A stretch of DNA of 64,000 bases, taken from NCBI RefSeq assembly GCF_000332195.1, contig NZ_KB235922.1:1485902-1549901 (forward strand). Reading direction: 5' to 3'. The notes under the pieces were generated by a model, which ran no database searches, was not told the DNA's origin, and was given only the letters and a program-made list of their open reading frames with translations. Below, one piece after another: positions 17,634 through 25,810 of the stretch. Every line of letters begins with the position of its first letter. Position 1 is the stretch's first letter. Origin of the DNA: Pleurocapsa sp. PCC 7319. GTDB lineage: Bacteria > Cyanobacteriota > Cyanobacteriia > Cyanobacteriales > Xenococcaceae. The translations under genes were made by a program, and so were the position numbers.

Positions 17634-18559
17634 TATAACTAGCAAAACTACTATTCAATCTTTGGTTTATCAAACCATAAGAAAAGAATTTGATTTGTCG
17701 GCTAACTTGGCAGTTAGGGCTTGCGCGAGGGTCGGTGCTAACAGAAAGACTGCTAAACAAAAGAAAAAGCCTGTCAAAGAATTCAAACCAACATCGGCTG
17801 ATTACGATGCTCGAATTTTTGCTTTTCGAGAAAAAGACTGGACTGTTAGTTTGACTCTTGTTGGTGGTAGAGAGCATATTCCAATTGTTACTAGTAACTA
17901 TCAAATTGGAAAACTCAAAGGTAGAAAGCCAACTTCTGCACAGCTTTGCAAGTATAACGATGGTAAGTACTATATTCATATTCAACTTAAAGACGATGCT
18001 CCTAAACCAATCAAAGCTAATAATGTAATTGGCATTGACTTGGGAAGGACAGATTTGGCTTATACTTCTCAAGACAAAAAATGGTCTGGCAAAGATATAA
18101 AAGACGTGAGAGATAAATACTCTCGACTCAGAGCTTCGAGCCAAAAGAAAGCCTCGAAAGGCACGCGCAGTAGCAGACGTAGATGTCGGCAACTGTTGAA
18201 ACTGCTGTCGGGGAAAGAGCGAAGGTTTCAGCGTCATATCAACCATGTCATCAGCAAGACAGTAGTAGCTGATGCACTTCAAGCTAACAGCATCATTGCA
18301 CTTGAAGATCTTACTGGCATTAGAGAAGATACTAATCAACAACCAAGAACTAAGACTGAAAGACGACGCTCTAACTCGTGGGCATTTTTTCAACTTCGAC
18401 AATTTATCGAGTACAAAGGAATTACTCAAGGAGTTGAAACTTATATTGTTCCACCAGCCTACAGTAGTAAAAGTTGTCATAAATGCCTACACCTTGGTTT
18501 AAGAAGTGGAAAGAAATTCAAATGCGCTAATAGTGCGTGTAAATGGTCGGGAGATGCCG

Positions 18560-18711
18560 ATCAAAATGCTAGTCGAGTTCTAGCAATTATTGGAGGGGTT
18601 GTAAGCCTCCTTCGAGGTTCGGATTCTTTGTCTTGTACATGGGATTCAGGGCTACTGAAACATTCCACTGACGGCGGAGTGCGAAAGCCCCGTCACTTCA
18701 GTGCGGGGTGA
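18560..18711 (+). ncRNA. Candidate omega-RNA/right end of the tnpB element
   Basis: The 3' end of tnpB overlaps a structured GC-rich tail, with a clear hairpin CCCCG-TCAC-TTCA-GTG-CGGGG at 18688-18708. In IS200/IS605-type elements the tnpB 3' end and right end encode the guide RNA. The guide segment would be the flanking DNA just after the right end. The 5' limit is arbitrary. Confidence 0.35.
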
Positions 18712-18870
18712 GCTTACCTTAAGCAATAATCGATTATCTGCAAGGATATCTTTAGTTTTGCGACCCTAGTAGTTTCTAATCTTAGCCCTAGTCAACTTGA
18801 CGTAGGTTTTTACCGTTTTGTAAGACATTTGTAGAGATATAACAATTTTGTATCGCCGGTTACTGAAACA

Positions 18871-18913
18871 ATTAAATAATGACTAGTTATTTAATGTGTA
18901 TTGTGTGTATAAT
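18871..18913 (+). promoter_or_regulatory. hicAB promoter with perfect 9-bp inverted-repeat operator
   Basis: ATTAAATAA (18871-18879), a 7-base spacer and TTATTTAAT (18887-18895) form a perfect palindrome. A TATAAT -10 box follows at 18908-18913, only six bases before the hicA ATG, so the transcript is nearly leaderless. HicB proteins with a ribbon-helix-helix tail repress their own operon, and this site is well placed for that. Confidence 0.55.
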
Positions 18914-18919
18914 CATGAT

Positions 18920-19114
18920 ATGAATAGCCGTGAAGTAATTTCTAGACTAAAGCAAGATGGCTGGCAGCTGGTTAATACTCGTGGCAGTCATGCTCAATAT
19001 AAACATCCTGATAAACCAAATAAAGTAACAGTTCCCCATCCTAAAAAAGATTTGCCAATTGGTACTTTGAAAAATATTTTTAAACAGGCTGGATGGGACT
19101 GGAATTCAAGATAG
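18920..19114 (+). CDS. hicA: HicA-type mRNA interferase toxin
   Basis: 64 residues from the ATG at 18920; an earlier in-frame start at 18896 would overlap the promoter. It shows the double-stranded-RNA-binding-like HicA fold: REVISRLKQDGWQLVNTRGS, catalytic His in SHAQYKHP, and VTVPHPKKDLPIGTLKNIFK. HicA cleaves mRNA when free of HicB. It is the first gene of the pair, with hicB starting 12 bases later. It lies on the chromosome side of the left attachment site. Confidence 0.92.
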   Translation: MNSREVISRLKQDGWQLVNTRGSHAQYKHPDKPNKVTVPHPKKDLPIGTLKNIFKQAGWDWNSR

Positions 19115-19126
19115 AGGAAATAGAAA

Positions 19127-19546
19127 ATGTTTTATCCAATTGTTATTCATAAAGATCTAGATACAGCATATGGAGTAACAGTTCCAGATCTCCCTGGTTG
19201 TTTTTCTGCTGGAGATACTATGGAAGAAGCTGTTAAAAATGCAGTGGAAGCAATTGAATGCCATGTAGAAGGAATCTTAATTGATAACGAAGATTTACCC
19301 ATACCTCAAAACATGGAACAACATATTTATCAACCAGAATATCAAGGTGGAACTTGGGCGTTAGTGGAAGTAGATTTGTCTAAACTAGGCGGAAAAACAC
19401 AGCGAGTTAATATTACTCTTCCTGAAAGAATTTTAAGTAAGGTAGATCGCTTTACTGAAAATACTAATCAATCTCGTTCTGCATTTTTAGCCGATGCTGC
19501 CCTGGAATATATAAACTCCCATTCATCAGGAAAAACTGCTGCCTAA
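19127..19546 (+). CDS. hicB: HicB-type antitoxin with ribbon-helix-helix C-terminus
   Basis: 139 residues. The partly degraded RNase H-like HicB fold occupies residues 1-90: FYPIVIHKDLDTAYGVTVPD, LPGCFSAGDTMEEAVKNAVE. The C-terminal 45 residues (RVNITLPERILSKVDRFTEN, SRSAFLADAALEYI) form a ribbon-helix-helix DNA-binding domain. It neutralises HicA and should autorepress at the 18871-18895 palindrome. An AGAGGAAATAG site precedes the ATG. Confidence 0.92.
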   Translation: MFYPIVIHKDLDTAYGVTVPDLPGCFSAGDTMEEAVKNAVEAIECHVEGILIDNEDLPIPQNMEQHIYQPEYQGGTWALVEVDLSKLGGKTQRVNITLPERILSKVDRFTENTNQSRSAFLADAALEYINSHSSGKTAA

Positions 19547-19780
19547 AATAAATTTTTATTCTTATTTAAGCAATTAGCGATCGCTCTTTTTTATTTAGGG
19601 GGATGGCGATTATCCATTTCTTTTAGTTTTGAGCAGAATAATTACGTCAATTTCTTCATTATTTTCCCCGCATCTCCGCCCGTTTACCGCTCAATTTCTC
19701 ATAACCCGACGTGCCAACTTCGCATAACTTTTTACCAATCCATAATAGACGGTAAATAAGCGTCGTAGCTCTTGAAATTC
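19547..19780. other. Intergenic region left of the integrated element
   Basis: About 230 bases with one HIP1 octamer and no recognised gene. It would originally have been the DNA directly downstream of the tRNA-Met gene before the element inserted. Confidence 0.4.
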
Positions 19781-19828
19781 TATGGCTCGGGTCGGACTTG
19801 AACCGACGACCTAGGGCTTATGAGTCCC
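19781..19828 (-). other. attL: displaced 3' fragment of tRNA-Met(CAT)
   Basis: 48 bp identical to 43689-43736, covering the tRNA 3' end through the anticodon loop. This fragment has no 5' half, so it is not a functional tRNA. It is the outer copy left when an element integrated into the tRNA gene and supplied a new 3' end at the other junction. Confidence 0.92.
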
Positions 19829-20038
19829 AAAGTCGATATCGATTTATCAAGGGTTATGCCGTTTGATATAAAATCTTACCCCAAACTTACCCCAGAAAAA
19901 CCTATTTTTCAAGGCTATACTGATAGTCTCTACAAAATAGTTGAGGTAGGTAAAATCGAGATATTAAAAGTATTAAAAGCTTTTTCGGTAGCTTTATGTT
20001 TTGTTAACCATTGTTTTGATACGAAATCAAAATAGCTA

Positions 20039-20084
20039 GAGAAATATTTTCTAGCTGGCTGGAGAAATATTTTCTAGCTGGCTG
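20039..20084. repeat. Two exact tandem 23-bp repeats
   Basis: GAGAAATATTTTCTAGCTGGCTG is repeated head to tail (20039-20061, 20062-20084), with the beginning of a third copy. Each contains a partly palindromic AAATATTT core. It lies inside the element between attL and the toxin-antitoxin pair; its function is unknown. The flanking 19829-20196 stretch holds no recognised gene. Confidence 0.6.
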
Positions 20085-20196
20085 GAGAATGAGGAGCGCA
20101 GCTTGTCATTCGGAAGGCAGCAACCCGAAGCGTTAGCGGAAGTAGTTTATCCATTTGTAGCTATAATTGATACGTAAAATTGATCAATACAATGAA

Positions 20197-20484
20197 ATGA
20201 CAGCTACAGTTAGCATTGATAGTTTGATTGCATCTAGTCCAGATATTTGTGGAGGAAGACCTAGAATTGATGGCTCTCGGATTACAGTTCAATATGTTGT
20301 CAATGAAATTAAAGCAGGTGTTACTCCAGAAGAAATCTTAGAAGATAAACCTCATTTAACTCTTGCTGGCATCTATACTGCGATCGCATATTATTATGCT
20401 AATAAAGAATTACTAGATACTGAATTTGCTGAATATGATCGAGAATGCGACCGATTGATAGCAGAATATACAACAGGTAAATAG
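20197..20484 (+). CDS. DUF433 family antitoxin
   Basis: 95 residues from ATG 20197; a start ten codons earlier is less likely. DUF433 proteins are small winged-HTH-like antitoxins: SSPDICGGRPRIDGSRITVQ, then IKAGVTPEEILEDKPHLTLA, AIYTAIAYYYAN. It pairs with the DUF5615 gene starting two bases after its stop. The pair resembles VapBC-type modules. A truncated near-identical copy lies at 15699-16025. Located just inside attL, it may stabilise the element. Confidence 0.85.
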   Translation: MTATVSIDSLIASSPDICGGRPRIDGSRITVQYVVNEIKAGVTPEEILEDKPHLTLAGIYTAIAYYYANKELLDTEFAEYDRECDRLIAEYTTGK

Positions 20485-20486
20485 TT

Positions 20487-20855
20487 GTGAGCCGAATTTG
20501 CCTTTATCTAGATGAAGATACGATTAAAAATGCATTAGTTAAAGCTCTGCGAAATGCCGATCTCGATGTTATGACTGTAGCTGATATAGGGATGTTGGGC
20601 TATTCCGATGAAGAACAATTAATCTGGTCAACAGAACAGAAACGAGTGATTTACAGTTTCAATATCGGCGATTTTTGTAGATTACATCACGATTATATGA
20701 TTCAAGGCAAAACTCATACGGGAATTATTCTGGCACCACAACAGCGATATTCAATTGGTCAACAGGTAACAGGATTGCTCAAGTTAGTAACTGCTATATC
20801 CGCTGAAGATATGACAAATCAACTGATATTTTTAAATTCTTATTTGAAAAATTAG
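20487..20855 (+). CDS. DUF5615 (PIN-like) toxin
   Basis: 122 residues, GTG start two bases after the antitoxin stop. The DUF5615 PIN-like fold is recognisable: ICLYLDEDTIKNALVKALRN with a conserved Asp/Glu pair, MTVADIGMLGYSDEEQLIWS, and VIYSFNIGDFCRLH with another Asp. It is probably a metal-dependent ribonuclease toxin controlled by the DUF433 partner. It converges on the 3' end of the interrupted dnaB gene. Confidence 0.83.
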   Translation: MSRICLYLDEDTIKNALVKALRNADLDVMTVADIGMLGYSDEEQLIWSTEQKRVIYSFNIGDFCRLHHDYMIQGKTHTGIILAPQQRYSIGQQVTGLLKLVTAISAEDMTNQLIFLNSYLKN

Positions 20856-21036
20856 TCATCTAAAAAAGCGATCGCAATCCGAATAAAATCATCAAAAAAG
20901 CGACCGCTCTAATCTTCAAGCAAATTCTTTAAGAGAACGAATCATACCAGAAGACTTATCAAATAAAACTTCTGCTTTTCCTGTATTTCCGTGTCTTGCT
21001 TTTGCCAAAATTAACTCTAGAATTCCTGGCTGCGAA

Positions 21037-22876
21037 CGGGGATTTCGCAGGTTGAGGAATAAAGATAGGGTATTAAAATGAAGAGTTAAAATAACCTCTG
21101 AATGGATATCCAAGTTAAAAACTTAGACCACCTAGGTATAGTAGCAGGAATCGTTGACCAAATAGGATTAGTTGAAGAAATAGATAAGCAAATAGAGCAA
21201 CATCCCCAACAAATCATCAGCACAGGACAAGTGGTGAAAGCTATGATTCTCAATGGATTAGGGTTTGTCAGTGCACCGCTGTACTTATTTAGTGAGTTTT
21301 TCGTTGGCAAAGCAACGGAACATCTTTTAGGAGAGGGGATTAAACCAGAACATCTGAATGATGACCGAATTGGAAGAGCTTTGGATAGCTTGTCGAATCA
21401 AGGATTAACGACCTTATTCACTAGCATTGCGATGTTAGCCCATCAAAGATTTAACCTTTTGACCAAGAGTCTACATCTAGATTCGAGTAGCTTTAGTTTG
21501 GAGGGAAGCTATGAAATAGAAACCGCAGATGAATCAACCGAATCAACCGAATCAATCGAATCCGTCAAGATAACTTACGGCTACTCCAAAGATCATCGAC
21601 CAGATTTAAAACAATTCATGATGGATGTTATCTGTACAGGAGATGGAGATGTCCCCCTGTTTGTGAGGATAGGAAATGGAAACGAATCCGACCGTGCTGT
21701 TTTTGCTCAATTGATCGAGCAATTTAAACAGGAATGGAATCTGGATAGTATCTACGTTGCTGACAGTGCGCTTTACAGTTCAGCAAATATTCAACAACTG
21801 GGAGAGTTAAACTGGATTACCCTTGTCCCTCGAAGTATAAAAACCGCCAAAATCTTAGCTGAATCAATCGAAGGCGAGGTGTTGGTTGAGAGCAAAATTC
21901 CAGGTTATCGTATTGCATCATGTTGTTGCGATTATGGAGGAGTTCATCAACGTTGGCTAATTATTGAAAGTGAAAAGCGTCTTAATAGCGATCTCAAGCA
22001 ACTCGAAAAGCGACTAACAAAACAACTTAAAATAGCGACAAGTGAACTTAAGTCACTGATGAGACAAGATTTTGCCTGTGCTGCCGATGCCAAAAAAGCG
22101 GCGGAAAAACTTAGCCGCAACTGGAAATATCATTCCTTAGAATTAATCGACATTGAGACTGATGCTCACTACACAAAGGCAGGACGACCTAGGAAAAATC
22201 AGTCTCCTGAACATTTTACCTATCGTATCAAGGCTCAAGTTGTTCCTGTAGATGAGGTAATTGAGATTGCCAGAAGACAAGCAGGAAGGTTTGTTCTCGC
22301 TACTAATGTTCTCGATGAGAAGATTCTGACTAATGATGAGATTTTAACTGAATATAAAGGTCAGCAAAGTTCGGAAAGGGGTTTCCGATTCTTGAAAGAT
22401 CCTCTGTTTTTTACTTCGAGTGTCTTTTTGAATACTCCTCGGCGAGTGGCAGCCCTGGCAATGGTTATGGGTTTGTGTTTGCTAGTTTATACTCTCGGTC
22501 AACGTCAATTAAGACAAGTCTTAGCTCATTCCGAGCAGACTATTCCCAACCAACTCAAGAAACCCACCTCTACTCCTACACTAAGATGGGTATTTCAGTG
22601 TTTTCAGGCGGTTCATCTTGTTCATTTGAATCATCAAATACAAGTTTCTAATCTTACTGACACCCGACTGAAGATCTTACGGTTTTTTGGAAACCCTTGC
22701 CAAAAATATTATTTAATCTGCTGACTGACCTGCAAAATGTCCGATTCAAATCCATTGCCAAGAGATGGTTTTGGCGATCTAAGTCCCAATCATGTCATCG
22801 CGAGAAATCAAAAATATTTCAAGGCAATGGTTTTGAATGAAATTCATTAGAAGTATAATGCAACTCGCGAAATGTG
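21037..22876 (+). mobile_element. IS1634-type insertion sequence in dnaB (about 1.84 kb)
   Basis: It is flanked by the 9-bp target duplication GGCTGCGAA (21028-21036 and 22877-22885). The ends share an imperfect inverted repeat around ATTTCGC-N2-GTTG. Precise removal restores the helicase reading frame, which fixes the ends to within a base or two. Confidence 0.88.
21102..22724 (+). CDS. IS1634-family transposase
   Basis: 540 residues, full length for the IS1634 branch of IS4-like DDE transposases. An N-terminal part (LDHLGIVAGIVDQIGLVEEI, VKAMILNGLGFVSAPLYLFS) leads to a catalytic region with LHLDSSSFSLEG (first Asp), YVADSALYSS (second Asp), and YKGQQSSERGFRFLKDP (Glu motif). The C-terminal LRFFG is typical. 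The frame is intact, so the element may still be able to move. It is inserted opposite in orientation to dnaB. Confidence 0.92.
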   Translation: MDIQVKNLDHLGIVAGIVDQIGLVEEIDKQIEQHPQQIISTGQVVKAMILNGLGFVSAPLYLFSEFFVGKATEHLLGEGIKPEHLNDDRIGRALDSLSNQGLTTLFTSIAMLAHQRFNLLTKSLHLDSSSFSLEGSYEIETADESTESTESIESVKITYGYSKDHRPDLKQFMMDVICTGDGDVPLFVRIGNGNESDRAVFAQLIEQFKQEWNLDSIYVADSALYSSANIQQLGELNWITLVPRSIKTAKILAESIEGEVLVESKIPGYRIASCCCDYGGVHQRWLIIESEKRLNSDLKQLEKRLTKQLKIATSELKSLMRQDFACAADAKKAAEKLSRNWKYHSLELIDIETDAHYTKAGRPRKNQSPEHFTYRIKAQVVPVDEVIEIARRQAGRFVLATNVLDEKILTNDEILTEYKGQQSSERGFRFLKDPLFFTSSVFLNTPRRVAALAMVMGLCLLVYTLGQRQLRQVLAHSEQTIPNQLKKPTSTPTLRWVFQCFQAVHLVHLNHQIQVSNLTDTRLKILRFFGNPCQKYYLIC

Positions 22877-24116
22877 GGCTGCGAAGTACCTGGATCGTAA
22901 TATTCATCGCGATAGGCAAAGATGATATTATCTGCCACCATCTCCAGAATCCCAGACTGAGAAAGATCTGACATCATCGGACGCTTATTCTGTCTGCCCT
23001 CTACTCCCCTGTTAACTTGAGATAGAGCTAAAACTGGGACATTCAATTCTCCTGCTAATTGATACAGTCCTCTGCCGACATCACCCAATTCATAACTGCG
23101 ATTACCACCGTTATCTGATGCCATCATTTGTAGATAGTCTACGATTACTAAACCAAGTCTCCCTTCTCGTGCTTTAACCTGACGACATTCTGAAGCAATC
23201 CCAGCTACATTTATTCCCCGATTATCATTCATGTATAGAGGTAACTCTACGGCAACCTGAACAATTTTAGAGATACTGTCCATTTCTTCTTCATTGAGAG
23301 AAGACAATCCTGCGCGATGTTGACGAATGCGCTCGACGTGAATCGGGGTCAAACCTAAATGCTGATAACAATCCATCCGACTCATTAAACTCCAAAGTCG
23401 ATACTCTAACTGACTCTTATACATCTCCAAGGAAAAGATAATTACAGGTAACTGATGCTGAATCATCTGCTGAAGAGCCAGATAGAGAGAAATTGCGCTT
23501 TTGCCCATTGATGGTCTAGCAGCCAGAATAGTCAGGCTTCCTGGCTCAAATCCCATCATCAGTTGATCCAGTTCTTTAATTCCAGTAGGATAAATCGGAT
23601 TATTTTCTTCCAGCTGATTAAAAGCAGACATTGCAATCTCGCTATTGTTATCAGTATCTGATTTTATCCTTTGCTGTGTGACACTGAATATTTCTTGTTC
23701 GGATTCGTTTAAAAGCTGTTTTAGTTCAAGACTTAAATCATATCCAAGGTTGACGATTTTATTTCCTGCTTCAATAATTTTACGTCGTTGGTATTTATCC
23801 ATGACCAAATCGACATAGCGCTCGATGTTTACCGCTGAAACTATGCGATTTAATAATTGAGCTAATTTAGCTGTTCCGCCAACTCGATCTAATCTGTCTC
23901 TATCATCCAGATATGTACTGAGTGCCATAAAATCGGTGGGATTGCCTTGATGATGGAGTTTCAAAGCGGTTTGATAAATTTCTTGATGGGAAGAAACAAA
24001 AAAAGCTTTGGGATTTAGTTTGGCTTCAATGTAAGAAATTGCTTTGGGGTCAAATAAAATTCCGCCTAAAATTGCTTCTTCTGCTTCAATATTTGCTGGA
24101 GGTAAGTTGGGTTCTG

Positions 24117-25115
24117 TCATGCTACACCTACCTGGACTGCTTGATTAGCAAAATGGCTTTTCATTCTCAAGTTTCGCAATTGTTCGTAGCCATCAGCAAT
24201 TCGTTTTCCTAAAGGTTGAGAAATTGGTTTCGATTGACTTTCAAGTTGATTGATTCTTTTGAGCTTGTGCTCGGGATTATTCAGGAATCGGTCAAATTTC
24301 TCTTTATCTTGTCTATTCTCAATCTTGACCCGCCCTGACCTTTGCTGTTTTAACTGTTCTTGAAATTTAGCGATCGCCTTTTTTTTGTCTTCATCAGGAA
24401 TTGAACTTGAATGAGAGTCGAGTTTACGAGCTTTTTTTTCCTCTTGATACTTGTGATAATAAACTTCCCAGCGATTCTGCCCAGCTTTTGTCTTACTGGC
24501 TAACCAAGCTTCAAGATCATTTACTGGTTGACTGAAGTTTTGAATTGCCTTTTTGACAAACTTGAAAAAATTCTCGCTCTCGCCTTCTGAGAGAGTCTTT
24601 TTAAAGTCTATATAAGTCTTAGAGATCTTAGGAGTTTGAAACCTTATCTCTAACTTGGTTTCAGGCGACGGTGGCGACACTGGTGACGCTAAAGTGACAT
24701 GGGTGTCGTCTAGGCGATCCTGAGGTCGCTCAAACGATCCTGGTGTCGCCGAGACGATCTCAGTGTCGTCTGACGATCCTGGTGTCACCACCTCGGATTT
24801 ATCTTTAATTTGAGGGCAATGAGCATTTTCAGATACTGATTTAGATTTCATCTGATACTTAAATTTGTTAATTACCAGTTCGATTAAGTTCTCTTTCTGC
24901 AACTTAACCAAAGCTCGCTGAACCGTGCGACGGCTAATTCCCAAATCTTTAGCAATTTCATGGGTATTGGCTTCGATTAGCTTTCCCCCAAAAGGATCGT
25001 TGGTTTTCAGCCATAGATAAACCGAAAGCTCTGACTGAGTAAGAATTTGATTGAGTTTCAGAAACTCTTGATGCTGAAGTGGATAAAACTTTCCAGATAT
25101 TTTTTTGGTAGACAT
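24117..25115 (-). CDS. HTH replication-type protein (plasmid/primosome-like)
   Basis: 332 residues from the internal ATG at 25115. The longer start at 25175 would place the coding sequence across an 11-bp palindrome. Residues 10-90 hold a winged HTH: FYPLQHQEFLKLNQILTQSE, AKDLGISRRTVQRALVKLQK. The rest is polar, with a low-complexity middle and a lysine-rich coiled-coil C-terminal part. Position and operon with dnaB (stop and start overlap) suggest a replication initiator or helicase loader for the excised element. No named family is certain. Confidence 0.6.
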   Translation of the reverse strand: MSTKKISGKFYPLQHQEFLKLNQILTQSELSVYLWLKTNDPFGGKLIEANTHEIAKDLGISRRTVQRALVKLQKENLIELVINKFKYQMKSKSVSENAHCPQIKDKSEVVTPGSSDDTEIVSATPGSFERPQDRLDDTHVTLASPVSPPSPETKLEIRFQTPKISKTYIDFKKTLSEGESENFFKFVKKAIQNFSQPVNDLEAWLASKTKAGQNRWEVYYHKYQEEKKARKLDSHSSSIPDEDKKKAIAKFQEQLKQQRSGRVKIENRQDKEKFDRFLNNPEHKLKRINQLESQSKPISQPLGKRIADGYEQLRNLRMKSHFANQAVQVGVA

Positions 25116-25145
25116 GACTGAGTGAAGAATATTAATGTAGGGAAT

Positions 25146-25177
25146 CTGTGCCTCTTGAAATGATTTAAGAGGCACAG
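25146..25177. promoter_or_regulatory. Perfect 11-bp inverted repeat between two replication-module genes
   Basis: CTGTGCCTCTT, a 10-base spacer and AAGAGGCACAG. No T-run follows on either strand, so it is more likely an operator, an RNA structure or a replication site than a terminator. It lies between the small HTH gene and the replication-type gene. Confidence 0.55.
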
Positions 25178-25198
25178 CTTTCTTCTGAGAATGAAGAA

Positions 25199-25501
25199 TT
25201 ATTTGGACTTACGACTACGTTTCTTCTGCTGATTAGAGAGCAGAGATGCTAAGTAAGCTTCAATGCCTCTCTGATGAGCTGTTGGATCGCAAATATTAGC
25301 AAACCAATCTCGCAAAAGTCCCTCATGATACCTGATAGTTCGTGAATTCAAGTACTGATAATGGATTCCTAAAGTCCAGTATCTTTTGCGGTAAAGCTTT
25401 AAAGTATGAGTTGAAATTGCAAATATTTTGGCAGCCGCATCTTTGTTTATCCAGTCTTTATGAGCCTCGGATACTATTTTTTGTGCCTCGGAAGTTTTCA
25501 T
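25199..25501 (-). CDS. Small HTH DNA-binding protein (excisionase-like)
   Basis: 100 residues with a MerR/Xis-like helix-turn-helix: WINKDAAAKIFAISTHTLKL, then YRKRYWTLGIHYQYLNSRTI, and a basic tail (NQQKKRSRKSK). Proteins of this shape act as recombination directionality factors or as small replication regulators. It is the first gene of the replication operon. The integrase at 42361 has no closer candidate partner. A role in excision is inference. Confidence 0.55.
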   Translation of the reverse strand: MKTSEAQKIVSEAHKDWINKDAAAKIFAISTHTLKLYRKRYWTLGIHYQYLNSRTIRYHEGLLRDWFANICDPTAHQRGIEAYLASLLSNQQKKRSRKSK

Positions 25502-25810
25502 GTTGGTATTCTCTTAATTATTGATACGCCGAGATATATAAACACTGACTCTCTTGAGGTAGCTGCTTCACCAAGCCGAGTTACATTTCACTAAGGTCGA
25601 GTAAAATATAAGTAGCGCAGCGAAAGCTGTCAATAGAGAGTCGAGATTTGAAGGGAACTTTTACTTTGGACGGTAAACCCTATTTACCTCGGCTCTTTTA
25701 ACTTTATCGTAAAATATTACAAAAAGCCATAAAAGACTCAAAAAAAATGTAATATTAGGAATATGCTAAGATATTAGTCCTTATGTATATCAACTGTAAC
25801 TAGCTCAACA
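25502..25810. other. AT-rich gap at the head of the replication operon
   Basis: About 310 bases between divergent transcription units. It contains several CTCGG/CCGAG-type short repeats and a small inverted repeat (GGTAAA...TTTACC near 25671-25687). It is a reasonable place for promoters of both units and possibly an origin, but nothing proves an origin. Confidence 0.35.

Larger units (their letters stand above)
16548..18711 (+). pseudogene. tnpB: IS605/IS1341-type tnpB interrupted by an IS630 element
   Basis: The 5' part (16548-16674; MKQVLTIVCKLNPSNEVIQK...) and the 3' part (17636-18711) join in frame as VKPTITSKTTIQSLVYQ when the IS630 element and one TA are removed. The restored protein is about 400 residues with the RuvC-like motifs VIGIDLGRTDLAYT, IALEDLTGI and DADQNAS, plus a zinc ribbon (CHKCLHLG...CANSAC). 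TnpB is an RNA-guided nuclease that helps retain its transposon. A -10-like TATAAT sits just before the ATG. The palindrome-rich DNA from about 16440 is probably the left end. No tnpA is intact nearby, so this is a tnpB-only element, now disrupted. Confidence 0.88.
20916..24120 (-). pseudogene. dnaB: DnaB-like replicative helicase gene interrupted by an IS1634-type element
   Basis: The 5' part (24120 down to 22877) encodes the N-terminal DnaB domain and RecA-like motor: Walker A in AARPSMGKSA, Walker B in LVIVDYLQMMA, and LSQSGILEMVADNII. The 3' part (21036 down to 20916) encodes the C-terminus, GILELILAKARHGNTGKAE. Removing the IS and one 9-bp target copy restores DPGTSQPGILELILAKARHG. In its present form the protein loses its last 40 residues and gains a short foreign tail, so activity is doubtful. 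Its start overlaps the stop of the preceding replication-type gene (ATGA), marking an operon. Confidence 0.88.

Noticed and set aside
17623-18480. 285-codon minus-strand frame opposite tnpB
   Set aside because: It is the antisense of the tnpB 3' half, with Ser/Leu-rich shadow composition.
18688-18708. Rho-independent terminator
   Set aside because: The hairpin lacks a following T-run and fits better as part of the tnpB element right end or omega-RNA.
19820-20035. 71-codon plus-strand frame starting inside the tRNA fragment
   Set aside because: It begins in attL and has no family resemblance.
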